A stretch of DNA of 64,000 bases from Molossus alvarezi (Eukaryota > Chordata > Mammalia > Chiroptera > Molossidae). Where the stretch lies: contig CM073907.1 of NCBI GenBank assembly GCA_037176705.1, positions 14,167,001 through 14,231,000 of the forward strand. The letters run 5' to 3'. How positions within the stretch are numbered: position 1 is the stretch's first letter; each line of letters begins with the position of its first letter. The notes under the pieces are model-generated. The model was not told where the DNA came from, did not search any database, and saw only the letters and a list, made by a program, of their open reading frames with translations. Shown in pieces: positions 1 to 10,747 of this stretch. The translations under genes and the position numbers were made by a program.

Positions 1-1843
1 TCGGAGCATTCAATCCATTTACATTAAGGTTATTATTGATATGTACTTATTTTTTGCCATTTTTGTTCAGTGTGGTTATATTTTTCTTCTTATTTCTTCT
101 ACTAATGACAGCAGTCCTTTTAACATTTCTTGCAGTGCTGGTTTGGTGCTAATGTATTTCCTTAGCTTTTTTTTGTGTGGGAAGCTTTTTATATGACCTT
201 CTGTTTTGAATGACAGCCTTGCTGGGTAGAGTAGTCTTGGATTCAGATTCTTGTTTTTCATGACCTTGATTACTTCATTCCATTCCCTTCTGGCCTGTAG
301 TGTTTCTGTTCATAAGTCAGCTGATAGCCTTATGGGGGGGGTTCCCCTGTAGGTAACCTCTTGCTTATTTCTAGCTGCTTTTAGGATTCTCTATTTGTCT
401 TTAATTTTTGGCATTTTAATTACTATGTGTCTTGGTTTGAGCCTGTTTGGGTTCTTCTTCCTTGGGGCTCTCTGTGCAACTTGAACTTGAATGCCTTCTT
501 CCTTTACCAAATTAGGGAAGTTTTCTATCACTATTTCTTCAAATATATTCTCTAACCCTTGCTCATTTTCTTCTCCAGGGACTCCTATGATGCGAATATT
601 ACTACGTTTCTAGTTGTCCCACAGTTCTCTTAGGCTGTCTTCCTGTTTTTTAATTGTTTTTTCCTTTTGGTTTTCTGATAGGTTGATTTTTTTCTACCCT
701 GTCTTCTAATTCACTGATCCAGTCCTCAGCTTCCTCTACTCTGCTGTTTACACCTTCCACTGTGTTCTTTATTTCTGCCATGTTATTCTTGATTTCTTCT
801 TGGTGGTGTTTAATTTCCTATTGGTTGATTTTCAACGTTTCTATGTCTTTACTCATGGTGTTGATGTTCTTACTCATGCTGTTGAGTTTCCTCAAGATCA
901 TGGCTCTGAATTCTAGCTCTGTTAACTTTCTTAACTGCACCTCAGTTATCTTATCTTCTGTAGAGGTCTCTTGTTCTTTCATTTGACATTTGTTTTTTTG
1001 TTTCATAATTTTGGCTATCTCAATGGGCTTTAGAGCCTGCCAAATTTTCCCTGTGGGTGTTGGTGTTCTGCTGTTTGTGGCTCCCTCTACTGGGTTCGGA
1101 TGAGTGTGGGAGGACCCACGTTAAACACCAGTGTCAAGTCTTATCTTCTTGGGTAGAGTTGCAAGCCCAGGAATGGTTCAGTTATATTTTAGCCTTTTGC
1201 CTGGAGGTTATTAGTCGCAGTTACTTGAAGAGCCGTGTGTTCTCAGTTGAATAAAAAACTCCCTCAGGTGTTCAGTGTAAGGGGATTTCTGGAGAGTGGA
1301 GCAGATGCTGGTTGTTAATGAGCCTCAGTTTGCATTTCAATGGCCCACCAGGTGGGGTTGAATCTCGGAGGGAGGGGCCGCCTCTCCCCAGAGCCCTGGG
1401 AAAGAGTAAGATGGCACTGTCCTGCATGGCTGCAACTCAGCAAAAGCTTTGAGTGCCCTCCAAATTCTGAGTGTCCCCACACAGTTCCCGTCCAGTCCCC
1501 CCTCCATCTGCCACAGCCAAAGGTGAGTGCCTGTGGTTATTTTAGCATCTGTCCTGGCTCTGGGCTATGGAGCCACTTGGGAGTTTAACCCAAGGGTGCT
1601 GCTCACAGCTAAGACTGCTGCTGTCCCTGGGCTCACAGCCCACCCTCTCATGCCTGTGTAGATCCTACCAGGCTTGATTCAGTGTTTTTTTTTTTTTTTT
1701 TCCTGTCTCTGGTTATATGGGTCCTCTCCAGCTGCTTTTCTATTGCTTTTTCTTGACAATTTGTCTTTATTTTAGTTGTAATTCCAGTTTGGTCCTGGGA
1801 GATGATCTGTTTAGCTTCCATTCACTCTGCCACCATTTTCTCA
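1..1843 (-). mobile_element. L1 5' part (5'UTR, ORF1, start of ORF2), cut by the window edge
   Basis: Read on the minus strand this is an L1 5'UTR (about 1007-1843), a decayed ORF1 (76-1006) and the first codons of ORF2 (about 1-60). It aligns by eye along its length with copies A (25.9-27.9 kb) and B. The 5' end reads as CCACCATTTT on the plus strand at about 1830, matching the CGCCGCCATTTT 5' terminus of the other L1s. The adjoining sequence at 1844 belongs to a different, older element, so this L1 inserted there. The rest of the L1 and its second target-site duplication lie before base 1. Confidence 0.88.
76..1006 (-). pseudogene. Broken L1 ORF1
   Basis: ORF1p is the trimeric RNA-binding chaperone of the L1 particle. 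The start at 1006 gives MKQKNKCQMKEQETSTED, matching the ORF1 N-terminus of copies A to C. The open frame stops near 818. The C-terminal part reappears in frame at 261-76 (LNPRLLYPARLSFK, then KPALQEMLKGLL). The usual TAA after the last Leu is mutated, so this frame reads on to 76. The middle part (coiled coil to RRM) carries stops and small indels. It is non-functional. Confidence 0.85.
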
Positions 1844-3640
1844 AATAGGTTTTCAATTTCTTGCTCTCTCTTATCCTCTGGCACTCCCATGATGTGAATG
1901 TTGGTATACTAAAATTATTTCACTGACTCCTCATACTATCCTCATTTTTAAAAATTCTTTTTTCTTTTTACTGTTCTGATTGGCTGTTTTTTTGCTTCCT
2001 TATATTCCAAATTGATAGTTTGCTTGTTGGCTTCACCAACTCTACTATTAATTCCCTGTAAATTATTCTTTATTTCAGTTAGTGCACCCTTCATTTCTGA
2101 CTGGTCCTTTATCATGCTCTTGAGGTCCTCATTAAGTTTCTTGACATTCTCATTAAATTCCTTAAAATTCTCACTAAGTTCATTGAGCATCCTTATAAGC
2201 AGTGTTTTGAACTCTGCATCTGTTAGATTGCTTATCTTCATTTTATTTAGTTCTCCTGGAATTTTGTTCTGTTCTTTTATTTGGGACATGTTGCTTTGTC
2301 TCCTTTTGACTGCCTCCCTGTGTTTGTTTCTATGTATTAGGTAGAGTTGCTATGTCTCCTAAGCTTTCTAGAGTGGCCTGTTATAGGAGGTGTCCTGAAG
2401 GGTCCAGTGGCACAGCTTCCCTAACCACCCCAGCTGGGCCCTCTGATGTACCCCTTATGTAGACTTTACACTGTTCTATTGTAATTGAATTTTGATTGCT
2501 GTTGGCACATCAATGGGAGGGATTTAATCAGGCTGATCAGTTGCAAGGACTGGCTGTGCCCCCTGACCACTGAGCTCTGACTACCTTGGATGATCAGCTG
2601 TGCAGGGGCCCAACACACAGACTTACTTCAGCAGGGCTCTTATACCCAGTGAGTTGTGGTGGTGCTTCAATGTGGTCTGAAGCTGTCCACTGGGTATGCT
2701 GGCTCTGGGGCAATGTCAGCCACTGCCTGTGTCCCACCCGGGCCCACCAGTCATAAGCTACAAAGTGATCTGCTGGTGGCTGCTTCCTGTGCTGGGCTTG
2801 GAGGTATCCAGGCAAAGCCAAGTTGTGAACCAAGGCTTGCTGCTTCTAGTGCCAGGTCTGGGATTAACTAGTGAGGCCAGATGCTGCTTTTTTGAGAGAA
2901 ATCTGAAGCAGAAGCCAAAACAGGCCAATCGGGAACAGCTTGGGTGGGCCCAGAAGTTGGGTGGGGTAGGGCCTCAGTGAATTATCAGGGCGGGGAAAAC
3001 AGTGTGAGCCAGGTTGCTGGAGTCCCAGATATGGCAGCTGTCTGCCGGTCCCATGGGGGAAGGGCTCACCAAAGGAACAATAGCCTCCTACAGCAGTTCT
3101 GTCTGGGAGAAAGCTGCCTCTCCAGTCCTCACCTCAATGCCAAACAACTAAGTTCTTCCGTGTATGTCTCTGGTGACTTTCAAGCTGCCTCCTTAATGCT
3201 GGAGCCCAGAAGGAATGAATCTGAGTAAGTTCGTGTGTGGGCCCTTTAACACAAGCTGCCTGTGGCTCCAGAAGCCTCAGCCTCCCTCAGCCTCAGTTCC
3301 TGCTGATTTTTACAGCCAAAAGTTATGGGACTTCTCTTCCTGGCACTGGAAGCTGAGCTGGGGGCCTGGTGTCAGACAGGGACCTCTTGGTCCTCGGGGA
3401 GAACTTTCCCAGCTGAGGTGTCTTCCTGATTTTTATCCACTACACATTGGTGTGGGACCAGCCCAACTGGGCCTCTGCCCCTCCTACCAGTCTTGATATG
3501 GCTTTTTCTTTAATTTCGTAGTTGTAGGACTTCATTCAGCTCGATATCAGGAGGTTCTGAAGGATGTTTGTCCTGTAGTTTAGCTGTAATGTTGGTGTGG
3601 TTGTGGGAGGAGGCCTGCCATCTTGACTGGAGGTCCTCCT
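1844..3640 (-). mobile_element. Older HAL1-like/L1 element, 5' part (ORF1 N-terminus and 5'UTR)
   Basis: The minus strand carries an ORF1 N-terminal part at 2289-1948 (MSQIKEQNKIPGELNKMKIS) resembling the HAL1-like element at 50.84-53.03 kb (MKEQNKTPIKELSEIEIS at about 52.1 kb). Its 5'UTR follows from 2290 to about 3640, with blocks shared with 52.2-53.03 kb, for example TTTAATTTCGTAGTTGTAGG near 3510 and 52890, and GCCATCTTGA at the 5' end. It is interrupted at 1843/1844 by the younger L1, so the rest of the element is outside the window. Confidence 0.75.
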
Positions 3641-3649
3641 GTGTGGTGG

Positions 3650-3854
3650 TTTTTAATTTATTTTTATTTTTTTTATAGAGTGAAACATATTCCTAACAGT
3701 TATGACATATATTAGTCTAAGACATATCCTATAATCAATACATTTGTAAACTCCACTAAAAACTCTCTAGTACAGTACAGTTTTATTGATTCAGTGACCT
3801 GCACACTGGGTAAAACATGTAGTGAGGTGTTTTAAAACTCTTATAATTAACCCA
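3650..3854. other. AT-rich spacer, nothing recognised
   Basis: Short AT-rich stretch between the older element's 5' end and the first SINE. No open frame, repeat family or RNA gene could be recognised. Confidence 0.5.
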
Positions 3855-3857
3855 GAA

Positions 3858-4010
3858 AAGCTTGGCAGGAGTAGCTCAGTGGTTTACCATTGATCCATGC
3901 ACCAAGGGGTTGCCAGTTCCATTCCCGGTAGAACCAATGGATGTTTATCACATCAATGTTTCTATCTCCCTCTTTCTTCCTCTTTCTTTAAAAATCAGTA
4001 AAAACATGTT
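3858..4010 (+). mobile_element. Old tRNA-derived SINE
   Basis: The sequence GAGTAGCTCAGTGG is A-box-like. It is followed by CCAGTTCCATTCCCGGT (B-box region), the phrase CACATCAATGTTTCTATCTC typical of bat tRNA-type SINEs, and a TC-rich run ending in AAAAATCAGTAAAAA. It is shorter and more diverged than the Ves copies at 4.7 and 7.2 kb. It would have been transcribed by RNA polymerase III and mobilised by L1 in trans. Boundaries are approximate and no target-site duplication was found. Confidence 0.7.
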
Positions 4011-4104
4011 TTATAAAAAGATAATTAATTCAGTACAAGTGGCAGTTGGGCACATTTTGCACATTGAATTTTTTGTTGTTGCTAATCCTTACCAGATATT
4101 TTTC

Positions 4105-4336
4105 CATTTATTTATTTATTTATTTCAGAGAGTGGAAGGGAGGGGGAATGGGGAGAGAAAGACACACACATTGATGTGAGAGGGACAGATGGATCAGTTG
4201 CCTCCCTGACGTGGTGTGGGATCTAACCAGTAACTCTGGTCCCAGGTACGTGCCCTTGGCCACAGGAATCAAACCCATGACCCTTTGGTGTATGAGCTGA
4301 CGCTTTAACCACTGAGCAAAAGTGGCCAGGGCTGCG
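4105..4336 (-). mobile_element. Old Ves-type SINE
   Basis: Minus-strand order is CCCTGGCCACTTTTGCTCAGTGG (head, 4334 downwards), a B-box region, ACATCAATGTGTGTCTTTCTCTCC and an A-rich (TAAA)n tail at 4105-4126. It has many substitutions relative to the younger Ves at 4726-4982. No clear target-site duplication. Confidence 0.75.
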
Positions 4337-4725
4337 TGTTGAACTTAAACTGGTGGCTAAGGAAAAAGAAGCTAAGACAGAACCTATAGTTCTTCCACAT
4401 TCCTTCCTAAGATATTTCTGGGGAAAAGCCTGGCACTTATAAGAGAACCTCAGCATCATTGCATTAGCTTTAGACATTAAGACTGAGCAGGAGCCTGTTG
4501 ACCTCCTGATCCACCATGTCCTCTGGCTTTTGGGGTTGCCTTATAAAAATAACCAGCCAAGTGTGTTGCACTTTTCCTACATAACCTGCATTTCACCATG
4601 TTTCACAATTTTCTAAACATTTTATGTACAAATGTTACCTCATTGTTTTTGGTATTTATTTGTATGTTAATTAATGAAACAGAATAGAAGGTTTAGCAAT
4701 TGACCCCAATTCATTGATAAATTTT

Positions 4726-4982
4726 TATTTATTTATTTATTTATTTTTATCCTCACCCGAGGACACTTTTCCATTTTCTGTACAGATAGAGTGGGAGGGA
4801 GAGGAAGAGAGAGAGAGAGAAACATCGATGTGAAAGGGACACATTGAGTGGCTGCCACCCGCACGACCAACCAGGGCCGGGGACAAACTGCAACCGAGGT
4901 ACGTGCCCTTAGCGGAAACTGAACCCGGGTCTCTCCGGACTGCAGGCCGATGCTCTAACCGCTGAGCCAAACCGGCCAGGGC
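4726..4982 (-). mobile_element. Ves SINE with target-site duplications
   Basis: Full-length Ves on the minus strand: GGCCCTGGCCGGTTTGGCTC head, tRNA-like promoter boxes, AGGGCACGTACCTCGG, the CATCGATGTTTCTCTC segment, CCTCGGGTGAGGATAAAAA and an (AAAT)n tail. It is flanked by the perfect 14-bp direct repeat CATTGATAAATTTT at 4712-4725 and 4983-4996, which is strong evidence for target-primed insertion using L1 machinery. Confidence 0.95.
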
Positions 4983-4996
4983 CATTGATAAATTTT

Positions 4997-5735
4997 GTAT
5001 GATAAAGATGTCTCCTTAAATCAGTTGCAAAGCTATCCCTTATAAAATAATGGTGTTGGGACATGAGGCAGGCTGCCAATGAACAGCAGGATTTTTTTTT
5101 CTTTCCCTGAAACAAGAGGTGTGGAGGACAGGCTGGGTGAGCAAGGAAAAAGTTTTCATTGTTGTTGCCACAACAATCTAGATTGTCATTAGTTTTTTAA
5201 TTATCCTATTTTCCTCTAGTACTTTTTCTTTATTACCTAAAATGACAATGTCTGTTTTTGTTGAAGATTACTTAAGTTATACAGAAAAATAAAATTAATT
5301 CAAAATCATAACTTAAGAGGTAAAAATAACTATTGTTTTAGGTACACACTCTTCCAGACATCTCTACATGCACACTGACTGTCTTCTACTTTCTCTGAAT
5401 TTAATTTAGTATTCTGGATTTAGTATTCTTAATGTGGATGCAAAAGCTGTGAATTTTTAGCTCCCCCACCCCCCCAATATGTGGATTTACCACTACATTT
5501 TCCCATAGGGCTTTTATATAGTGTTTTTATTATTCAGTTCTAATTATTTGTAACTGAAATTGTGATTCATTTTGGGGATTATTTTGAAGTGCATTTTATT
5601 ATTTTTAAATATAAGGACTTTCTAGTTAGCTTTTATTACTAATTTCTAGATTAACTATAATGAGAGCAAGAAACACATTTTATATCATTTCTATCCTTTG
5701 AAGTTGGCTGAAACAGTGGGAGCATGTATTACATG
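4997..5735. other. Non-coding AT-rich sequence, nothing recognised
   Basis: No open frame of interest, RNA gene or familiar repeat could be recognised. There is one C-rich patch near 5461-5476. Confidence 0.5.
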
Positions 5736-5739
5736 GTCA

Positions 5740-6300
5740 GCCAAAATTCCTATTGGTACAAATTAATTCCAATAGTATTCAAACTCTTCACTACAGGCTT
5801 TACACAATGCATAGCTCGTTGAAACACTATAACTGCACAGTTCTGAAGAGAGTTTGCTAGTAACTTTTGCAAATGTATTTACTATACATGATGTCCAAGG
5901 CTAAAGCATGCATAAAATTTGGGGTGTAGGTTTTATTTTTGAAGGAATACACAGGTGAACCTATTGGGTGGATGCTGGTATTTTCTGTAAAATATAATGT
6001 CATTTCCAGAAAGAGTATGTATGAACATTCTGTATGTAGTTAGTAGGAGTTTAGTTTAAAAAGTATAATCTGTCTAAGATCAGTTTGCCAAAATCCAACT
6101 TGGTAATGATTACTTCTCAGAGTTTACAAACACTTCACTAGAGGTTTCACATGTTGTCCAACTCATTAGAACACTAAAACAACAATTCTAAAGTTTCCTA
6201 GAAGCTTTGATAACATTTGTTTATATGTGATGTCAAAGACTAATACCTAAGAATACACAAGTATACTCAGTGTGTGGAATGCTGGTGTCTCATGACATAC
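5740..6300. repeat. Diverged tandem duplication, two units of about 0.2-0.35 kb
   Basis: Unit 1 (about 5740-5975) and unit 2 (about 6088-6290) share an ordered series of blocks: CCAAAATTCC/CCAAAATCCA, AAACTCTTCACTACAGG/AAACACTTCACTAGAGG, then GTTGAAACACTA versus ATTAGAACACTA, TGATGTCCAAGGCTAA/TGATGTCAAAGACTAA, GAATACACAGGTGAAC/GAATACACAAGTATAC and GGATGCTGGT/GAATGCTGGT. The spacing between matching blocks is about 320-350 bp. Divergence is considerable, so the event is old. No coding function is seen. Confidence 0.65.
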
Positions 6301-6527
6301 TAATACTAAAATGTTCTATACAATTTTTCCTGGCAGTATTTACAAATGTACAAATTACATGTTGCAGCAGAGACTAATAAATGCATTAATGACTCAATAT
6401 AGCTCACACTAGAAAATCAAAGGTTAACATTGTGTGTGGAAATTTGTGATCATCTATGAACTATAATAAAATAAATTTCCTAGGGAAGCTTGTTGGAATA
6501 ATAACTACATAAAGAGTAGGCATTTTA
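6301..6527. other. Spacer, nothing recognised
   Basis: AT-rich sequence between the tandem duplication and the truncated L1. No feature recognised. Confidence 0.4.
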
Positions 6528-9500
6528 TAATTCAAAGGATCAATGAAACAAAGAGCTGGTTCTTTGAAAAGATAACAAGATTAATGGACCCTTAGCTAGA
6601 CTCACCAAGAAACAGAGAACCCAAATACACAAAATCAGACATGAAAGAGGAGAAATAATAACTGACATTACAGAAATACAAAGGATTGTTAACAAATATT
6701 ATGAGCAATTATATGGCAACAATTCGACAATCTAAGCGAAATGGACAAATTTCTAAAAACACATAGTCCCCCAAAACTGAACCTGGAAGAGATAGAAAAC
6801 TTGAACAGACCAATAACAACAGAAGAAACTGAAGAGGTAATCAAGACTCTCCCAGCAAACAAAAGCCCAGGCCTGAATGGCTTCATTGGGGAGTTTTACC
6901 AAACAGTCAAAGAAGAACTAACACCCATTCTCCTCAAACTATTTCAAAAAATTCAAGAAGAAGGAAGACTTCCAAACTCGTTTTATGAGCATAATTCTAA
7001 TTCCAAAACCAGAAAAAGTCACTACAAAGAAGAAAAACTACAGGCCAATATTCCTGATGAACATAGATGCCAAAATCCTTAACAAAATATTAGCAGATTG
7101 GATCCAGCAATACATCAAAAAAATTATTCACCATGACCAAGTGGGATTCATCCCAGGGATGCAAGGCTGGTACAATATTTGCAAATCAATAAATGTGATA
7201 CACCACATAAACAAAATGAAAGATAAAAATTATACGATCAGCCCTGGCCGATTTGGCTCAGTGGTTAGAGCGTCGGCCTATGGTCCAGAGAGACCCGGGT
7301 TCGGTTCCCGCTAAGGGCACATACCTCGATTGCAGTTTGTCCCCAGCCCTGGTTGGTCATGCGGGTGTCAGCCACTCAATGTGTTCCTTTCACATCGATG
7401 TTTCTCTCTCTTTTTCTGTTTTTCTCTCTCCCGCCCACTCTACCTGGACAAAAAATGGAAAAATGTCCTCGGGTGAGGATAAAAAAAAAAAAATTATATG
7501 ATCATATCAATAGACACTGAAAAAGCATTTGACAAAATCCAGCACCCATTTCTGATAAAAATGCTCAGAAATTTGGTAATAGAGGGATCATATCTCAACA
7601 TAATAAAGACCATATATGAAAGACTAACAGCCAACATTATACTCAATGGGAAAAAAATAAAAGCATTTCCCTTAAGAACAGGAACAAGACAAGGATGCCC
7701 ACTTAACAAAGTACTGGAAGTCTTAGCCACAGCAATTAGACATGAAGAAAAAAATAAAAGGGATTTAAATTGGAAAGGAGGAAGTGAAACTGTCATGATT
7801 TGCAGATGACAAGATATTATACATAGAAAACTTTAAAGACTCCATCAAAAATCTACTATACTTAATAAATGAATTTGGCAAAGTAGCAGGATACAAAATT
7901 AATGTCAAGAAATTGATGGCATTCTTATACATCAATGATGGACTCACAGAAAGAGAAACTAAAAAAACAATTCCATTTACCATCCCAGCAAAAAAATTAA
8001 GATACCCAGGAATAAACTTAACCAAAGAAGTAAAAGACCTATTTGCAGAGAACTACAGGACACTGAAAAAAGAAATAGAGGAAAAAGTGGAAGCATATAT
8101 CTTGTTAATGGATTGGAAGAATTAACATCATTAAAATGTCCATACTACCCAAAGCAGTCTATAGGTTCAATGCAATCCCCATCAAAATGCCAATGACATA
8201 TTTCACAGAACTAGAACAAATACTTCAAAAGTTCACATGGAACCAAAAATGACCTTGAATAGCCACGGCAATCTTGAAAAAGAAGGACAAAGTAGGCGGG
8301 ATCACAATACCGGATATCAGGTTATACTACAAAACTACTGTGATCAGAACAGCCTGGTACTGGGACAAGAACAGACACATAGATCAATGGAATAGAACAG
8401 AGAACCCAGAAATGGACCCAAAACATTATGCTCAATTAATATTTGACAAAGGGGCAAGAGCATACAGTAGAGTAAATACAGCCTCTTTAATAAATGGTGT
8501 TGGGAAAATTGGACAGCTACATACAAAAATGAAACTAGACCGTCAACTTAGACCCTACACAAGAATAAAGTCAAAATGGATAAAAGACTTAAATGTGACT
8601 CATGAACCCATAAAAATCCTAGAAGAAACTGTGGGCAACAAAATTTCAGACATCATACGCAGCAGAATTTTCACTGATATATCACCTAAGGCAACAGAAA
8701 CAAAGGAGAAAATGAACACATGGGACTACAGCAAACTCAAAAGCTTCTGCACAGCAAAAGATACAATTATCAAAATGGAAAGGCAACCCAGTGAATGGGA
8801 GAGCATAATTGCCAATGATATATCAGATAAAGGGTTAATTTCCAATATATATATATATATAGAGTGCCATACAACTCAACAAAAGGAAAACAAAGAACCC
8901 AATTAAAAAATGGGCAGAGGAACTAAATAGACACCTCTCCAAAAAGGACATACAAATGGCCAAGAGACATATGAAGAAATGCTCAACATCACTAATCATG
9001 AGAGAGATGCAAATTAAAACAACAATGAGGTATCACCTCACACCTGTCCGCCATCAACAAATCATCAAACAACAATGGCCGCCATAAACAAATCATCAAA
9101 CAGCAAGTGTTGGTGAGGGTGTGGAGAAAAGGGGACTCTAGTACACTGCTGGTGGGAATGCAGATTGGTGCAGCCACTATGGAAAACAATATGGTGTTAC
9201 CTCAAAATATTAAAAATTGAACTGCCATTTGACCCAGTGATCCCACTTCTAGGAATATACCTTATGAAGCCTGAAACACCAATCAGAAAGAATATATGTA
9301 CCCCCATATTCATAGCAGCACTATTTACAGTAGCTAAGATCTGGAAACAGCCCAAATGTCCATCAGTAGATGAATGGATAAAAAAGAAGTGGTATATATA
9401 CACAATAGAGTACTATGCAGCTGTAAGAAAGAAAGATCTTTTATTCTTTGAGACAACATGGAGGGACCTGGGAAGTATTATCTTAAGTGAAACAAGCCAA

Positions 9501-9548
9501 ACAGAGAAAGACAACTATCATATGATCTCACTTATTTGTGGAATATAA
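6528..9548 (+). pseudogene. Broken L1 ORF2 (reverse transcriptase to C-terminus)
   Basis: Frame fragments encode familiar ORF2p pieces: [17 protein letters not shown] (about 6855-6905), [20 protein letters not shown] (about 7150), [19 protein letters not shown] (RT motif A region, about 7505), [17 protein letters not shown] (about 8000), and the C-terminal [20 protein letters not shown] (about 9370-9430). The frame is broken by frameshifts, a SINE, a deletion near 7703 between RT motifs A and C, TGA codons, an (AT)n expansion near 8846-8862 and a small duplication at about 9048-9110. No product is expected. Confidence 0.88.
7241..7488 (+). mobile_element. Ves SINE inside the truncated L1
   Basis: Starts GCCCTGGCCGATTTGGCTC and contains the tRNA-like boxes, ATGTGTTCCTTTCACATCGA, the TC-rich segment and CCTCGGGTGAGGATAAAA. 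It is flanked by a 16-bp near-perfect repeat of L1 sequence: AAAAATTATACGATCA at 7225-7240 and the same with one C/T change at 7489-7504. The Ves is therefore younger than this L1. Confidence 0.95.
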
Positions 9549-9804
9549 TGAACATAACAGTATGAGGAATGGGGTAGTCCCATAGACATGGAAGTGGGGT
9601 AAGACTGACAATCCCCAGAAAAGGAGGTTGTGGGGGAGAGATAAACCACAGAACTTATATGCATGTATGCATGAACAATGGACATGGACAACAAAGCTGG
9701 GGAGAGGGTGGGGAGGGAGGGGCAGGGGGAATCAGTGGGGGGAATCAGTGGGGGGAAAAGGAGAAACATCTGTAACAAAAATAAATTAATTAATTAAAAA
9801 AAAA

Positions 9805-10213
9805 GATTGCTGAATCTCACCCATACTATTTAATGATAAAGGAAAGATGTCAGAATTGAGGATGACAGGTGGCAATTTAAAACATGGATGTGGTAATGTG
9901 TGGAATTCACAAGTGACTAATCAAATAGGTTGAACATGGGATCTATGAAACTCAAAATCAGATAAACAAGACTACCATGGTCTTATGAAGACAAGTTCTA
10001 GTATTAGAGGAGAGAGGGGAGGATTCCAACTTTTCGTTAAAAAAAAAATTGGGAAACTATCAGTCTCCTAGCCAGGTAGACCAATTTTATTTCCCATAAC
10101 ATCATTCTAACCATGATCACCATCATTAATAGTTGAGTACGTACTATGAGCTAGGTAAATAGCTAAACACGTCATTTATATCAGACCCTGTGATGCTTAC
10201 AGCCACTTACTTG
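9805..10213. other. Non-coding spacer, nothing recognised
   Basis: Mixed-composition sequence with no supported gene or repeat. Confidence 0.45.
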
Positions 10214-10226
10214 TACGTGAACTTTT

Positions 10227-10734
10227 TTTTTTCCCATTCTCACTGGAGGACAGTTTTTTTTTTTTATCCTCACCCGAGGACATTTTTCCATTTTTTGTAC
10301 AGATAGAGTGGGAGGGAGAGAGAGGACGAGAGAGAGAGAGACATCAATGTGAAAGGGACACATCGAGTGGCTGCCACCTGCATGACCAACCAGGGCCAGG
10401 GACAAACCGCAACCGAGGTACATGCCCTTAGCGGGAACTGAACCCGGGTCTCTCCAGACCGCAGGCCAACGCTCTAACCGCTGAGCCAAACTGGCCAGGG
10501 CTGGAGGACATTTTTTCATTCTTTGTTTAGATAGAGCAAGAGGGAGGGAGAGGAAGAGAGAGAGAGAAACATCAATGTGAAAGGGACACACATTGAGTGG
10601 CTGCCACCTGCACAACTCAACCAGGGCTGGGGACAAACTGCAACCGAGGTATATGCCCTTAGTGGGAACCAAACCCGGGTCTCTCTGGACTGCAGGCCGA
10701 TGCTCTAACTGCTGAGCCAAACCGGCTAGGGCTA
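10227..10734 (-). mobile_element. Outer Ves SINE, split by another Ves
   Basis: The minus-strand Ves head begins at about 10734 (AGCCCTAGCCGGTTTGGCTC). The body runs to about 10501 and the tail lies at 10227-10242 beyond the inner SINE. The target-site duplication TACGTGAACTTTT is at 10214-10226 and 10735-10747. The interior is interrupted at 10253-10500. Confidence 0.93.
10253..10500 (-). mobile_element. Inner Ves SINE nested in the outer Ves
   Basis: Complete minus-strand Ves (GCCCTGGCCAGTTTGGCTCA head, CCTCGGGTGAGGATAAAAAA tail). It is bounded by the 10-bp repeat CTGGAGGACA, part of the outer SINE's tail region, at 10243-10252 and 10501-10510. This shows that it inserted after the outer copy. 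Confidence 0.92.
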
Positions 10735-10747
10735 TACGTGAACTTTT

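Larger units (their letters stand above)
6528..9804 (+). mobile_element. 5'-truncated L1, ORF2 part to poly(A)
   Basis: Collinear with copy C from its 35180 onward. It begins within ORF2 just before the reverse transcriptase domain (ATTCAAAGGATCAATGAAAC), runs through ORF2 to about 9548, then a 3'UTR with a G-rich tract (about 9700-9765) and an A-rich tail ending at about 9804. The 5' truncation is typical of incomplete target-primed reverse transcription. A Ves SINE is inserted at 7241-7488. I did not find a convincing target-site duplication. Confidence 0.92.

Noticed and set aside
7241..7330. tRNA-like A and B boxes at the head of each Ves
   Set aside because: These are SINE promoters derived from a tRNA. 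The cloverleaf is degraded and no functional tRNA gene is present.
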